Source of the DNA: Desulfobulbaceae bacterium
Lineage (GTDB): Bacteria > Desulfobacterota > Desulfobulbia > Desulfobulbales > Desulfocapsaceae
Length of the DNA: 6,211 bases
Reading direction: 5' to 3'
Assembly (NCBI GenBank): GCA_030632405.1
Contig: DAOVUU010000165.1
Location: 1 to 6,211, forward strand
Of the stretch, positions 1 through 6,206 are shown piece after piece; position 1 is the first letter of the stretch; the number at the start of each line of letters is the position of its first letter. Made by a program: the position numbers and the translations under genes. The notes beneath the pieces are model-generated. The model saw only the letters and a list, made by a program, of their open reading frames with translations. It ran no database searches and had not been told where the DNA came from.

Positions 1-927
1 AATGATGAAAAAGGGCTTCACGATGTCATTGAAATGGCATCCATGATCGCGGGAGGCATGGATAAACTTATTGAAAGACCTTTTATTTCCTTTATTTCCT
101 GCTTTGCCATCAGCCCTTTAAAACTCTGTACCCAGTCCACTCGTATCATGCAGGAGGCAAACCGCTGCAGTATCCCTATTGCCCTTTCAAGTGCTCCCAT
201 GGCCGGATCAACCTCTCCTCTGACCATGGCAGGCACTCTGGCCCAGCTCCATGCAGAACAGCTTGCGGGTATCACCATCTGTCAGCTTACCAATCCTGGC
301 GCACCACTGCTTTACGGCGGAATCCCCGGCATGGCAAATCTAAGAACGATGGGGTACTCAGGTGGTGCTGTTGAGTTCGGCATGATGAATGCTGCAATAC
401 ACCAATTATCAAATCACATTAAGGTACCCAATTATAATTCTGCAGGACTTTCCGATTCGAAAATCCCGGATGCCCAGGCCGGATATGAAAAAGCATTTAC
501 AGCACTGCTGGCATCCATGGGTGGGTCCAATTATGTCCACCACAGCGCAGGCATGCTCGAATCCATGCTCACAATAGCCCATGAACAGTTTGTTATTGAT
601 GATGAAATTATAGGTAACTGCTGCAAGGTACTCAAAGGCATTGATTGTGGTGCAGAACACCTGGCTCTGGAAGTAATTGACTCGGTAGGACCCGGCGGAA
701 ATTTTATGACTTCGCCCCACACCATGACCCATATGAGAACAGAATATTTTAACGGCAATGGAGTCACCGATAGAAAAAGCAGGGAAAAATGGGAAAAGGA
801 CGGCTCTCTTGATACCAGGCAGAGAGCCCTTAATATAGCCAGAAAACTCCTGGCCAACCCTGAACCTTCCTATATCCCAAAAGAAATTGATCGGAATATA
901 AGAAAGAAATTCAATATACTTATGTAA
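1..927 (+). CDS. Trimethylamine methyltransferase (MttB) family protein, 3' part, non-pyrrolysine in the visible part
   Basis: The reading frame is open from base 1 to a TAA at 925-927, giving 308 residues. Family members are about 480-500 residues, so roughly 170-190 N-terminal residues lie outside the window; the ATG at 34 is internal. Recognisable MttB/COG5598 segments are ERPFISFI near the start, then SAPMAGSTSPLT, GGIPGMANLRTMGYSGGAVE, GLSDSKIPDAQAGYEK and EQFVIDDEI. Known members transfer a methyl group from trimethylamine (pyrrolysine MttB) or from quaternary amines such as glycine betaine, proline betaine or carnitine (MtgB, MtpB, MtcB; no pyrrolysine) to a cytoplasmic corrinoid protein. 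No in-frame TAG occurs here. By C-terminal length alone, the pyrrolysine of archaeal MttB (residue 334 of 495) would fall near the GLSDSK segment, around bases 440-460, which is all sense codons. That favours a quaternary-amine or unknown substrate. No corrinoid-protein gene is visible downstream. The family is secure; the substrate is unknown. Confidence 0.9.
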   Translation, partial: NDEKGLHDVIEMASMIAGGMDKLIERPFISFISCFAISPLKLCTQSTRIMQEANRCSIPIALSSAPMAGSTSPLTMAGTLAQLHAEQLAGITICQLTNPGAPLLYGGIPGMANLRTMGYSGGAVEFGMMNAAIHQLSNHIKVPNYNSAGLSDSKIPDAQAGYEKAFTALLASMGGSNYVHHSAGMLESMLTIAHEQFVIDDEIIGNCCKVLKGIDCGAEHLALEVIDSVGPGGNFMTSPHTMTHMRTEYFNGNGVTDRKSREKWEKDGSLDTRQRALNIARKLLANPEPSYIPKEIDRNIRKKFNILM

Positions 928-1053
928 GATGGCGTCGTAAAAAACTTCACATGCGAGGCGCGTAAATTTTCTGCAGCACTCGATGTGTATTTAACAGAAA
1001 CTCTGATAATAGTTGCAAAAATTTAACTTTTCAAAGATAGTTAGTGGCGATGT

Positions 1054-1077
1054 GGTGTACTCTACGGAGAGTATATC
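1054..1077. other. Hairpin or operator-like palindrome
   Basis: TACTCT (1058-1063) and AGAGTA (1068-1073) are perfectly complementary around a 4-base ACGG loop. The pairing extends outward as RNA through G-U, U-A, G-U and G-C pairs to a 10-bp stem spanning 1054-1077. No T run follows, so it is not a normal intrinsic terminator. It lies about 240 bases before the TRAP binding-protein start and could be an RNA structure or a regulator half-site pair. The role is inferred only from symmetry. Confidence 0.35.
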
Positions 1078-1181
1078 CAATATTATTATCAGTGAGTTTT
1101 CCTTCTTTGCTGAAATGGTTCATTTAAATATATCGGAAAAACAACATTTTGCCTGGCAGACATGTTTTTTTGATCTAACAG

Positions 1182-1269
1182 TTGGCAATTAACAGTTAGC
1201 AGTTGAAACTGAACTGCCGCATAAAAGAAGGGAAAAACTCACTGCGAATAGCTAACGGTTAAAAGCCAA
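1182..1269. repeat. Imperfect inverted repeat, possible small palindromic repeat element
   Basis: Bases 1182-1200 pair with 1251-1269: the 19-base arms match at 16 positions, beginning TTGGC on the left and ending GCCAA on the right. They enclose about 50 bases. Inside is a second, perfect 6-base inverted pair, GCAGTT (1199-1204) and AACTGC (1212-1217). The left arm overlaps a direct repeat of TAACAGTT (1176-1183 and 1189-1196). Arms of this kind are seen in short dispersed intergenic repeats and MITE-like elements, but only one copy is in the window, so calling it a repeat family is inference. Confidence 0.4.
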
Positions 1270-1302
1270 GTTAGCCTGAAAAACATTATATTCTTAACAA
1301 CT

Positions 1303-1307
1303 GGAGG
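1303..1307 (+). promoter_or_regulatory. Ribosome binding site of the TRAP binding-protein gene
   Basis: GGAGG sits 6 bases before the ATG at 1314, an ideal Shine-Dalgarno element and spacing. It fixes the start, which also places the twin-arginine motif at residues 3-4. The two permease genes downstream lack a comparable site, so the binding protein is probably translated more strongly than they are. Confidence 0.85.
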
Positions 1308-1313
1308 TTTTAA

Positions 1314-2414
1314 ATGGATCGACGAGAATTTCTAAAGACCGCAGGTGCCACCGCTTTAACAACTGCCGCATTGACAGCACCCCTTGCAGCACCTGCTATA
1401 GCCAAAGGAAAGATACAATGGAAGATGGTAACGGCATGGCCCAAAAATCTTCCGGGACCAGGGGTTGCAGCGCAAATGCTGGCCGACAGAATTACCGCTC
1501 TTTCCGGTGGGCGGCTCGAAGTCAAACTCTATGCAGCAGGCGAGCTGGTCCCAGGTAAGGGAGTTTTTGATGCAGTATCAGAGGGCACTGCAGAACTGTA
1601 CCATGCGGTTCCTGCATATTGGGGCTCTAAATCAAAAGGTATTCTTCTTTTCGGCTCCCAGCCGTTTGGATTACGCGCAGATGAGCAGCAGGGCTGGATG
1701 ATGCATGGTGGCGGTCAGGCTCTCTATGATGAAATGTATGGCCGCTTTAACCTCAAGCCTTTCCTATGCGGTAACTCCGGTCCACAATGGGCAGGCTGGT
1801 TCAACAAAGAGATAAAATCAGTCGATGACTTCAAGGGGCTTCGCTACCGTACCACCGGTCTGGCCTCGGAAATGTGTGCCAAGCTTGGCATGGCAGTACA
1901 GGCCATGGGCGGCCGGGCACTGTTTCAGGCTCTGCAGTCAGGTGCCCTTGATGCCGGAGAATTTATAGGCCCCTGGACAGATTCCGCACTTGGCTTTTAC
2001 CAGGTTGCCAAATACTATTACTGGCCGGGAGTGGGCGAGCCCTCCTCTGCCGAAGAATGTGCCGTCAATATGAAGGCCTATGAAAAACTTCCGGCTGATC
2101 TGCAGCAGGCCGTAATGTTTGCCTGCCAGAGCCTCTATAATCCGGTCTGGACTGAATACACCACCAAACATGCTCTAGCCCTGAAGAAGATGGTTGCCGA
2201 ACAGGGGACTCAGATCAAAAAACTTCCTGAAGATGTTATAATTGCCATGGGTAATGCCGCCGGCGAGGTTATTGATGATTTGCGCAACGACTCTGATGAG
2301 CTTGTCAAACGTATTACTGAAAGCTTTCTCACCTACCGCAGCTCAATCTCAGAGTATATGGTTTACGCTGATAACGGGCAGATGAATGCCCGTGTGCTTG
2401 ATTATAAGTACTAG
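1314..2414 (+). CDS. TRAP transporter substrate-binding protein, DctP/TakP-like, Tat-exported
   Basis: This 366-residue periplasmic protein binds a small organic anion and presents it to the QM permease encoded next. The N-terminus is a Tat signal: RREFLK at residues 3-8, a hydrophobic stretch to about 28, then AIA (28-30) as a likely cleavage site. The mature part matches the TakP/FcbT1 branch (COG4663) as I remember it: AGELVPG (75-81), GNSGPQWAGWF (153-163), the LRYR segment (176-179), ALDAGEFIGPWTD (211-223) and KYYYWPG (233-239). R179 aligns with the arginine that forms a salt bridge to the ligand carboxylate in TRAP binding proteins. Q158 and E216 line up with residues that coordinate the Na+ next to pyruvate in Rhodobacter TakP. 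A carboxylate such as a 2-oxo acid is the best guess; lactate-type, aromatic acids or others cannot be excluded. Length is normal and the frame intact. Confidence 0.93.
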   Translation: MDRREFLKTAGATALTTAALTAPLAAPAIAKGKIQWKMVTAWPKNLPGPGVAAQMLADRITALSGGRLEVKLYAAGELVPGKGVFDAVSEGTAELYHAVPAYWGSKSKGILLFGSQPFGLRADEQQGWMMHGGGQALYDEMYGRFNLKPFLCGNSGPQWAGWFNKEIKSVDDFKGLRYRTTGLASEMCAKLGMAVQAMGGRALFQALQSGALDAGEFIGPWTDSALGFYQVAKYYYWPGVGEPSSAEECAVNMKAYEKLPADLQQAVMFACQSLYNPVWTEYTTKHALALKKMVAEQGTQIKKLPEDVIIAMGNAAGEVIDDLRNDSDELVKRITESFLTYRSSISEYMVYADNGQMNARVLDYKY

Positions 2415-2419
2415 AAAAA

Positions 2420-2447
2420 TGGTCGCAGCAGTAACCTGCTGCGACCA
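2420..2447 (+). promoter_or_regulatory. Intercistronic hairpin between binding-protein and small-permease genes
   Basis: A perfect 12-bp GC-rich stem, TGGTCGCAGCAG (2420-2431) against CTGCTGCGACCA (2436-2447), closes on a TAAC loop. It starts 5 bases after the binding-protein stop and ends 6 bases before the first ATG of the small permease. The following bases (AATTGGAATG) contain no T tract, so full intrinsic termination is unlikely. Such hairpins in transporter operons typically block 3' exonucleases or attenuate read-through, leaving more binding protein than permease. It could also limit ribosome access to the next gene. Confidence 0.8.
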
Positions 2448-2453
2448 ATTGGA

Positions 2454-2975
2454 ATGAAACCAAAAATGAAAGCATGTATTCATTTCCTGGAAGGGGTAAA
2501 TCTCCATGTCGGCAACGTGGTTCGCTGGAGTGCACTGCTTATGCTCCTGCTCCAGTTTGTCATTGTGGTGCTTCGCTATGTGTTTGGCATCAGCTATATT
2601 TTCCTGAACGAAGGGGTGTTATACCTGCACGCAAGTCTATTTATGCTTGGCGCCGGTTACACCCTGCTCGTTGATAAACATGTGCGGGTGGATATATTCT
2701 ATGCAAAACGCGCCAGACGCGGTCGGGCGGTAATAGATATCTTCGGACATGTTTTTTTTCTCATTCCGTCCATGATCGTACTCGCTGTCTATTCGTGGCC
2801 ATCAGTCCGGGGGTCATGGAAAATACTGGAAGGACCTCTGTCTGTCGGCGGTATACCGGCATCTTTTCTTTTGAAATCACTTATTCCTGCTTTTTGTGTA
2901 CTCCTCATTGTCCAGTGTCTTGCCAATCTGCTGAATGATCTGATCTGCCTCACAACTGCAGAAAACAATCCTTAA
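2454..2975 (+). CDS. TRAP transporter small permease subunit, DctQ-like (FcbT2/TakQ type)
   Basis: This 173-residue inner-membrane protein has four hydrophobic segments at about 22-41, 50-71, 94-114 and 138-158, the DctQ arrangement. Family marks are LRYVFG (40-45), the glutamate at 53, DKHVRVDIFY (74-83), SW..LEG (121-127) and FLLKSLIP (138-145). It pairs with the large subunit encoded 24 bases downstream to form the transport complex. The start is uncertain: ATG 2454 (MKPKMK) has no Shine-Dalgarno and lies 6 bases from the hairpin. ATG 2466 (MKACIH) leaves room for a weak TTGGA (2449-2453) and gives an N-terminus closer to the family norm. Translation may be coupled to the binding-protein gene, whose stop lies 39 bases upstream of ATG 2454. 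Confidence 0.9.
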   Translation: MKPKMKACIHFLEGVNLHVGNVVRWSALLMLLLQFVIVVLRYVFGISYIFLNEGVLYLHASLFMLGAGYTLLVDKHVRVDIFYAKRARRGRAVIDIFGHVFFLIPSMIVLAVYSWPSVRGSWKILEGPLSVGGIPASFLLKSLIPAFCVLLIVQCLANLLNDLICLTTAENNP

Positions 2976-2999
2976 TAGGCTCATTTATTTTTTTCAGCA

Positions 3000-4553
3000 A
3001 TGACACTCCCCCTTGATATATTATTAGTAACCGCTCTGATCAGTGGCATTCTCCTGGGCTACCCGGTCTCATTCACCCTCGCCGGAGTAGCTACACTTTT
3101 CGCATTCCTCGGCTGGTTTACCGGATCATTCGACATGAACCTCCTCGGCGCTCTGGCCCAGCGGGTTTTTGGACTGCTGACCAATGATGTGCTGATCGCC
3201 ATCCCTCTTTTTGTTCTTATGGGCGTTGTTCTAGAAAAGAGCCATGTCGCCGAAGAACTCCTGGAAACCATGGGCAGTCTTTTTGGCAGGATGCGGGGAG
3301 GATTGGGAATCTCCGTTATTCTCGTTGGTGCCTTACTTGCCGCCTCCACTGGTATAGTTGGAGCAACTGTTGTTGCCATGGGACTTATCGCCCTGCCAAC
3401 GATGCTGCGAAATAGATATGACCCGAGTCTGGCCTGCGGGATTGTCTGTACCTCCGGCACACTTGGACAGATTATTCCCCCTTCAACTCTGCTCATTATA
3501 CTCACCGATGTAATGTCCAACGGATATCAGCAGGCACAATTTACCAAGGGACTCTTTACCATTGATACCATCTCGGTTGGACAGATGTTTGCTGCAGCCC
3601 TTCTCCCCGGCCTGCTGCTGGTCTCTGTATATATCACCTACCTTCTCATTCGTGCCTGGATTTCACCTGATATTGCTCCGGCACTGACCAGTGATAATGT
3701 TAAAAAGCCACCGGTTTCAGATATAATTCGTGCCATATTGCCCCCCATCTTTCTTATCGTCGCAGTACTGGGCTCAATACTCGGGGGAATTGCAACCCCC
3801 AGTGAGGCAGCCTCTGTTGGTGCGATAGGTGCAATATTGATAGCCGGCGCAAGAAAAGGCGGCTCGGCACAACTGATGATAATAGGAACCATCGCCTTTA
3901 TTGCCCTTGCCGCAATTGCAGGATTTTTTCCTGTCAGGCTTCAGCGGACAGACACAGGATACCTGGACTGGCTGCTTGGAATACTCTGCCTGGTGCTTGT
4001 GATAGCAGGATTCACAGCCATTATTAAGGCAATATCGATCACTGCACGTAAAGACATGCTGAAACCGATCCTTACATCCACGATGGTGGTGACAGCGATG
4101 ATTTTTGCCACTATCCTGACAGCGAGCATATTTTCTCTGGTTTTTATCGGATTGGGAGGGGGAGAACGTATCGAATGGATTATAAAATCAATGCCCGGAG
4201 GCCCCCAGGGTGCGCTGATCTTCTGTATGGGACTTATTTTTATTCTCGGCTTCTTTCTTGATTTCGTCGAAATCAGTGTCATTCTTCTGCCGCTGGTTGT
4301 ACCCAGCCTGATTCTGATGGGCCACGATCCAATCTGGCTCTCCATCCTGATTGCCATCAACCTGCAGACATCCTTTTTGACGCCTCCCTTTGGCTTTTCA
4401 CTCTTTTACCTGCGTGGAGCAGCACCGCCCGAAATAACAACAGGGCAGATCTATAAAGGCGTTGTGCCCTTCATAGCTCTCCAGGTTATCGGTGTTTCCA
4501 TTCTCTGGTTTTTTCCACAGATTGCTACATTTCTTCCTGAGCTTATATTCTAG
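3000..4553 (+). CDS. TRAP transporter large permease subunit, DctM-like (FcbT3/TakM type), with insertion
   Basis: This 517-residue, very hydrophobic inner-membrane protein is the ion-coupled transport subunit of the TRAP system. Conserved stretches include LLGYPVSFTLAG (18-29), GIVGATVVAMGLIALP (118-133), GTLGQIIPPS (153-162), GGIATPSEAASVGA (262-275), FLDFVEISVILLPLVVP (419-435) and LQTSFLTPPFGFSLFYLRG (455-473). Typical DctM proteins are about 425-440 residues. The excess sits around 284-350, between GAIGAILIAGARKGG and KPILTSTMVVTAMIF, and contains two extra hydrophobic segments (about 292-310 and 323-342). Longer large subunits are known in the COG4664 branch, consistent with the TakP-like partner. 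The ATG at 3000 has no Shine-Dalgarno and is preceded by a T run (2988-2994). The start fits the family N-terminus, so initiation may rely on coupling or a U-rich leader. Its TAG stop overlaps the stop of serB on the other strand. Confidence 0.93.
   Translation: MTLPLDILLVTALISGILLGYPVSFTLAGVATLFAFLGWFTGSFDMNLLGALAQRVFGLLTNDVLIAIPLFVLMGVVLEKSHVAEELLETMGSLFGRMRGGLGISVILVGALLAASTGIVGATVVAMGLIALPTMLRNRYDPSLACGIVCTSGTLGQIIPPSTLLIILTDVMSNGYQQAQFTKGLFTIDTISVGQMFAAALLPGLLLVSVYITYLLIRAWISPDIAPALTSDNVKKPPVSDIIRAILPPIFLIVAVLGSILGGIATPSEAASVGAIGAILIAGARKGGSAQLMIIGTIAFIALAAIAGFFPVRLQRTDTGYLDWLLGILCLVLVIAGFTAIIKAISITARKDMLKPILTSTMVVTAMIFATILTASIFSLVFIGLGGGERIEWIIKSMPGGPQGALIFCMGLIFILGFFLDFVEISVILLPLVVPSLILMGHDPIWLSILIAINLQTSFLTPPFGFSLFYLRGAAPPEITTGQIYKGVVPFIALQVIGVSILWFFPQIATFLPELIF
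4550..4553. other. CTAG shared by two convergent stop codons
   Basis: The palindrome CTAG gives TAG for the large permease on the plus strand (4551-4553) and TAG for serB on the minus strand (4552-4550). The two genes therefore overlap tail to tail by 4 bases with no space for a terminator between them. Each transcript must end within, or run antisense to, the other gene. Confidence 0.9.
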
Positions 4554-5779
4554 GAGGACTTCCGCTCCTGAATTATCTCCCGCTCGTGGATACCAAGCAG
4601 ATAGAGAAGGCCGTCAAGACCAACCGTGCTAATGGTGTTGCCGGCACGTTCCCTGACAATAGGTTTGGCATGGAAAGCTACCCCCATCCCGGCTGCATTG
4701 ATCATGGGCAGATCATTTGCCCCATCCCCCACCGCAATAGTCTGTTCAAGGGATATATTTTCACGTTCAGCAATTTCTTTTAATAACAGTGCCTTTCTCT
4801 CTCCATCAATAATCTCGCCGCACACTTCACCGGTTACTTCCCCATCTACCAAATCAAGCTCGTTTGCATAAACATAATCAAAACCTAACTTTTCTTTGAG
4901 ATACTCTCCAACAAAGGTAAAACCACCGGAGAGTATAGCAAGTTTATAACCAAGATCTTTCAAAGTGGAGGTAACAAGTTCCGCACCTTCTGATAGCGGC
5001 AGGTTCATACTCATATTTTCCAGCTCAGACAGTTTTAATCCCTTAAGAAGGGCCACCCGCTTTCTAAAACTTTCTTTAAAATCTATTTCACCCCGCATGG
5101 CGGACTCCGTGATAGCCGCGACCTGTTCCCCTACCCCGGCAAGTTTTGCAAGCTCATCAATAATTTCGACTGCGATCAGGGTGGAGTCCATATCAAAAGC
5201 TACCAGCTTCCTCTTTCCACTGTAGATATTTTCAACGTGGAATGAAATATCTATACCGGTTTCCTGAGAAATTTGCATAAATTCCCCACGCATCTCTATG
5301 ATATTTGTTGGTTTACCACTCACCGTCATCCGTATACTCGCCCGCTGTTTTTCATGTGGTTTAACAAGAGAAATCCTTCCTGACAGCCTGGTAATATAGT
5401 CAATATTCAGACCGTTCTCGTAAATCACCGTCGCAACTTTGGCGATCTCTTTAGCTGTCAGTTTTTTCCCAAGCAGAGTAATAATTCTTCTTTCCTTGCC
5501 TCTTTCTTCTACCCACTTTTCATACCTGGCACCCTCAATCGGTTTTATATCAATGGAGAGATCCATCTTATGTCCCGCATAGAGAATATCTTTGTATAAA
5601 GCCTCAAAGTTCTCTTTCACAGGAATTTCGATCAAAATACCTAAAGAGATATGTTCATGGATGACTGCCTGCCCGATATCGAGCACACTGACATCATACT
5701 CGGCCAGGATAGATGTAAATTTAGAATCCAGTCCCTTTCTGTCCCTGCCGGTAATATTTATCAATATAATTTCATTCAT
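4550..5779 (-). CDS. serB: Phosphoserine phosphatase with N-terminal ACT-like regions
   Basis: This 409-residue cytoplasmic HAD-family enzyme dephosphorylates O-phospho-L-serine, the last step of serine synthesis. Residues 1 to about 80 form an ACT domain (INITGRDRKGLDSKF, then VIHEHISLGILIEIP) and about 98-185 a second ACT-like region. This layout and length resemble mycobacterial SerB2, where ACT domains bind amino acids and regulate activity. The catalytic half carries all HAD motifs: DMDST (196-200; D196 nucleophile, D198 acid/base), SGG (284-286), K329 and GDGANDLPM (351-359). E205 and MRGEIDFKESFRKRVALLKG (228-247) are the substrate-cap segments typical of SerB. The start fits the family, although the bases before it on the minus strand are not a Shine-Dalgarno. 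It lies 67 bases downstream of the DsrE-like gene in the same direction and converges on the TRAP large permease with overlapping stops. Confidence 0.96.
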   Translation of the reverse strand: MNEIILINITGRDRKGLDSKFTSILAEYDVSVLDIGQAVIHEHISLGILIEIPVKENFEALYKDILYAGHKMDLSIDIKPIEGARYEKWVEERGKERRIITLLGKKLTAKEIAKVATVIYENGLNIDYITRLSGRISLVKPHEKQRASIRMTVSGKPTNIIEMRGEFMQISQETGIDISFHVENIYSGKRKLVAFDMDSTLIAVEIIDELAKLAGVGEQVAAITESAMRGEIDFKESFRKRVALLKGLKLSELENMSMNLPLSEGAELVTSTLKDLGYKLAILSGGFTFVGEYLKEKLGFDYVYANELDLVDGEVTGEVCGEIIDGERKALLLKEIAERENISLEQTIAVGDGANDLPMINAAGMGVAFHAKPIVRERAGNTISTVGLDGLLYLLGIHEREIIQERKSS

Positions 5780-5846
5780 AATAGGTTGCTGTTGTTATGA
5801 AGTACATTGCTGATTTGAGGCTAAGTAACCTTAATACTGTCAGCCG
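5780..5846 (-). other. 67-base spacer between the DsrE-family gene and serB
   Basis: The spacer holds no gene, no stem with T tract and no purine-rich ribosome site before the serB ATG (the minus strand reads AGCAACCTATT just ahead of it). It neither proves nor excludes a separate serB promoter. Cotranscription from the DsrE-family gene is the simplest reading. Confidence 0.5.
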
Positions 5847-6194
5847 CTAAAAGGTAATAATACGGTAGCCTTGCTGGATATAGTCAGACATGGCAGGATG
5901 CCCCATCATCTCACCTATCAGTGGAATATTCTCACCTTCCAGTGGTTCGGTTACTCCGAGTTTGTTCGAACAGGCTCTGCATGCGCCAACAAACAGGTTC
6001 CGTCCTTTTACCTTTGTATAGAGTTTATTGAGAAAATGCTTCTCATCTGCCATTTTCTGTACAAGCTTTACCGCTTCACCTTCAAGGATAATTCTCCCAT
6101 CCATTCCCTTGTCATTTAAATCCAGACTGTTCAGTAATACATGAACAAAACACATGGGATCAGCGCGGAAAGCGAAAAAAATTACCTTTTCCAT
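5847..6194 (-). CDS. DsrE-family small protein
   Basis: This 115-residue protein begins MEKVIFFAFRADPMCFVHVL and ends in GHPAMSDYIQQGYRIITF, the pattern of small DsrE/DsrF-like (COG2044-type) cytoplasmic proteins often found in sulfate-reducing bacteria. The fold is usually a compact alpha/beta domain, and some family members carry sulfur on a cysteine. Here C72 and C75 form GACRACSNKLG (70-80), at about the place of the reactive cysteine in DsrE-like proteins, with another cysteine at C15. No signal peptide or membrane segment is seen. A strong ribosome site precedes it. It lies upstream of serB in the same direction, with a 67-base gap and no obvious terminator, so cotranscription is possible. 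A sulfur-relay role is only a family-level guess; many such proteins have no proven function. Confidence 0.85.
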   Translation of the reverse strand: MEKVIFFAFRADPMCFVHVLLNSLDLNDKGMDGRIILEGEAVKLVQKMADEKHFLNKLYTKVKGRNLFVGACRACSNKLGVTEPLEGENIPLIGEMMGHPAMSDYIQQGYRIITF

Positions 6195-6200
6195 ACAGTT

Positions 6201-6206
6201 CTCCTT
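6201..6206 (-). promoter_or_regulatory. Ribosome binding site of the DsrE-family gene
   Basis: On the minus strand AAGGAG lies 6 bases before the ATG at 6194, a near-consensus Shine-Dalgarno. It confirms the start and contrasts with serB just downstream, which has none. The promoter would be beyond the right edge of the window. Confidence 0.85.

Larger units (their letters stand above)
928..1313. other. 386-base non-coding gap between the methyltransferase and the TRAP operon
   Basis: I find no convincing gene on either strand. The stretch is AT-rich and holds a short hairpin (1054-1077), a long imperfect inverted repeat (1182-1269) with a repeated AACAGTT motif, and the Shine-Dalgarno site of the binding-protein gene (1303-1307). 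No hairpin followed by a T tract, as expected of an intrinsic terminator, is seen after the methyltransferase stop. The TRAP promoter is probably in this gap, but no -35/-10 or -24/-12 pair is good enough to call. Confidence 0.6.

Noticed and set aside
409..857. Two overlapping minus-strand open frames opposite the methyltransferase gene
   Set aside because: Both mirror a strongly conserved coding region and show no family features of their own.
928..960. GATGGCGTCGTAAAAAA stretch resembling an intergenic repeat end
   Set aside because: No second copy or inverted partner is found in the window, so it cannot be supported from the sequence alone.
1152..1170. Possible sigma-54 promoter (CTGGCAGACATG followed by a T run)
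   Set aside because: The -24 GG is present, but the required GC at -12 with correct spacing is absent.
1287..1292. TATATT as a -10 box for the TRAP operon
   Set aside because: No -35 element at 15-18 bases, and transcription would start almost at the ribosome site.
2420..2447. Intrinsic terminator after the binding-protein gene
   Set aside because: The stem is strong, but no T tract follows and the permease genes needed for the same transporter lie immediately downstream.
3059..3520. 153-codon open frame on the minus strand inside the large permease gene
   Set aside because: It lies entirely opposite a well-conserved membrane-protein gene, and its translation is Ser/Pro/Arg-rich with no recognisable domain.
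3941..4360. 139-codon open frame on the minus strand inside the large permease gene
   Set aside because: Antisense to conserved DctM motifs, with no domain and no good ribosome site; a composition artefact.
4552..4569. AGGAG/CTCCT inverted repeat just after the large permease stop
   Set aside because: Only a 5-base stem with an 8-base loop and no T tract, and it lies within serB coding sequence.
5871..6119. 82-codon plus-strand open frame opposite the DsrE-family gene
   Set aside because: The minus-strand gene has a clear family match and a strong ribosome site; this frame has neither.
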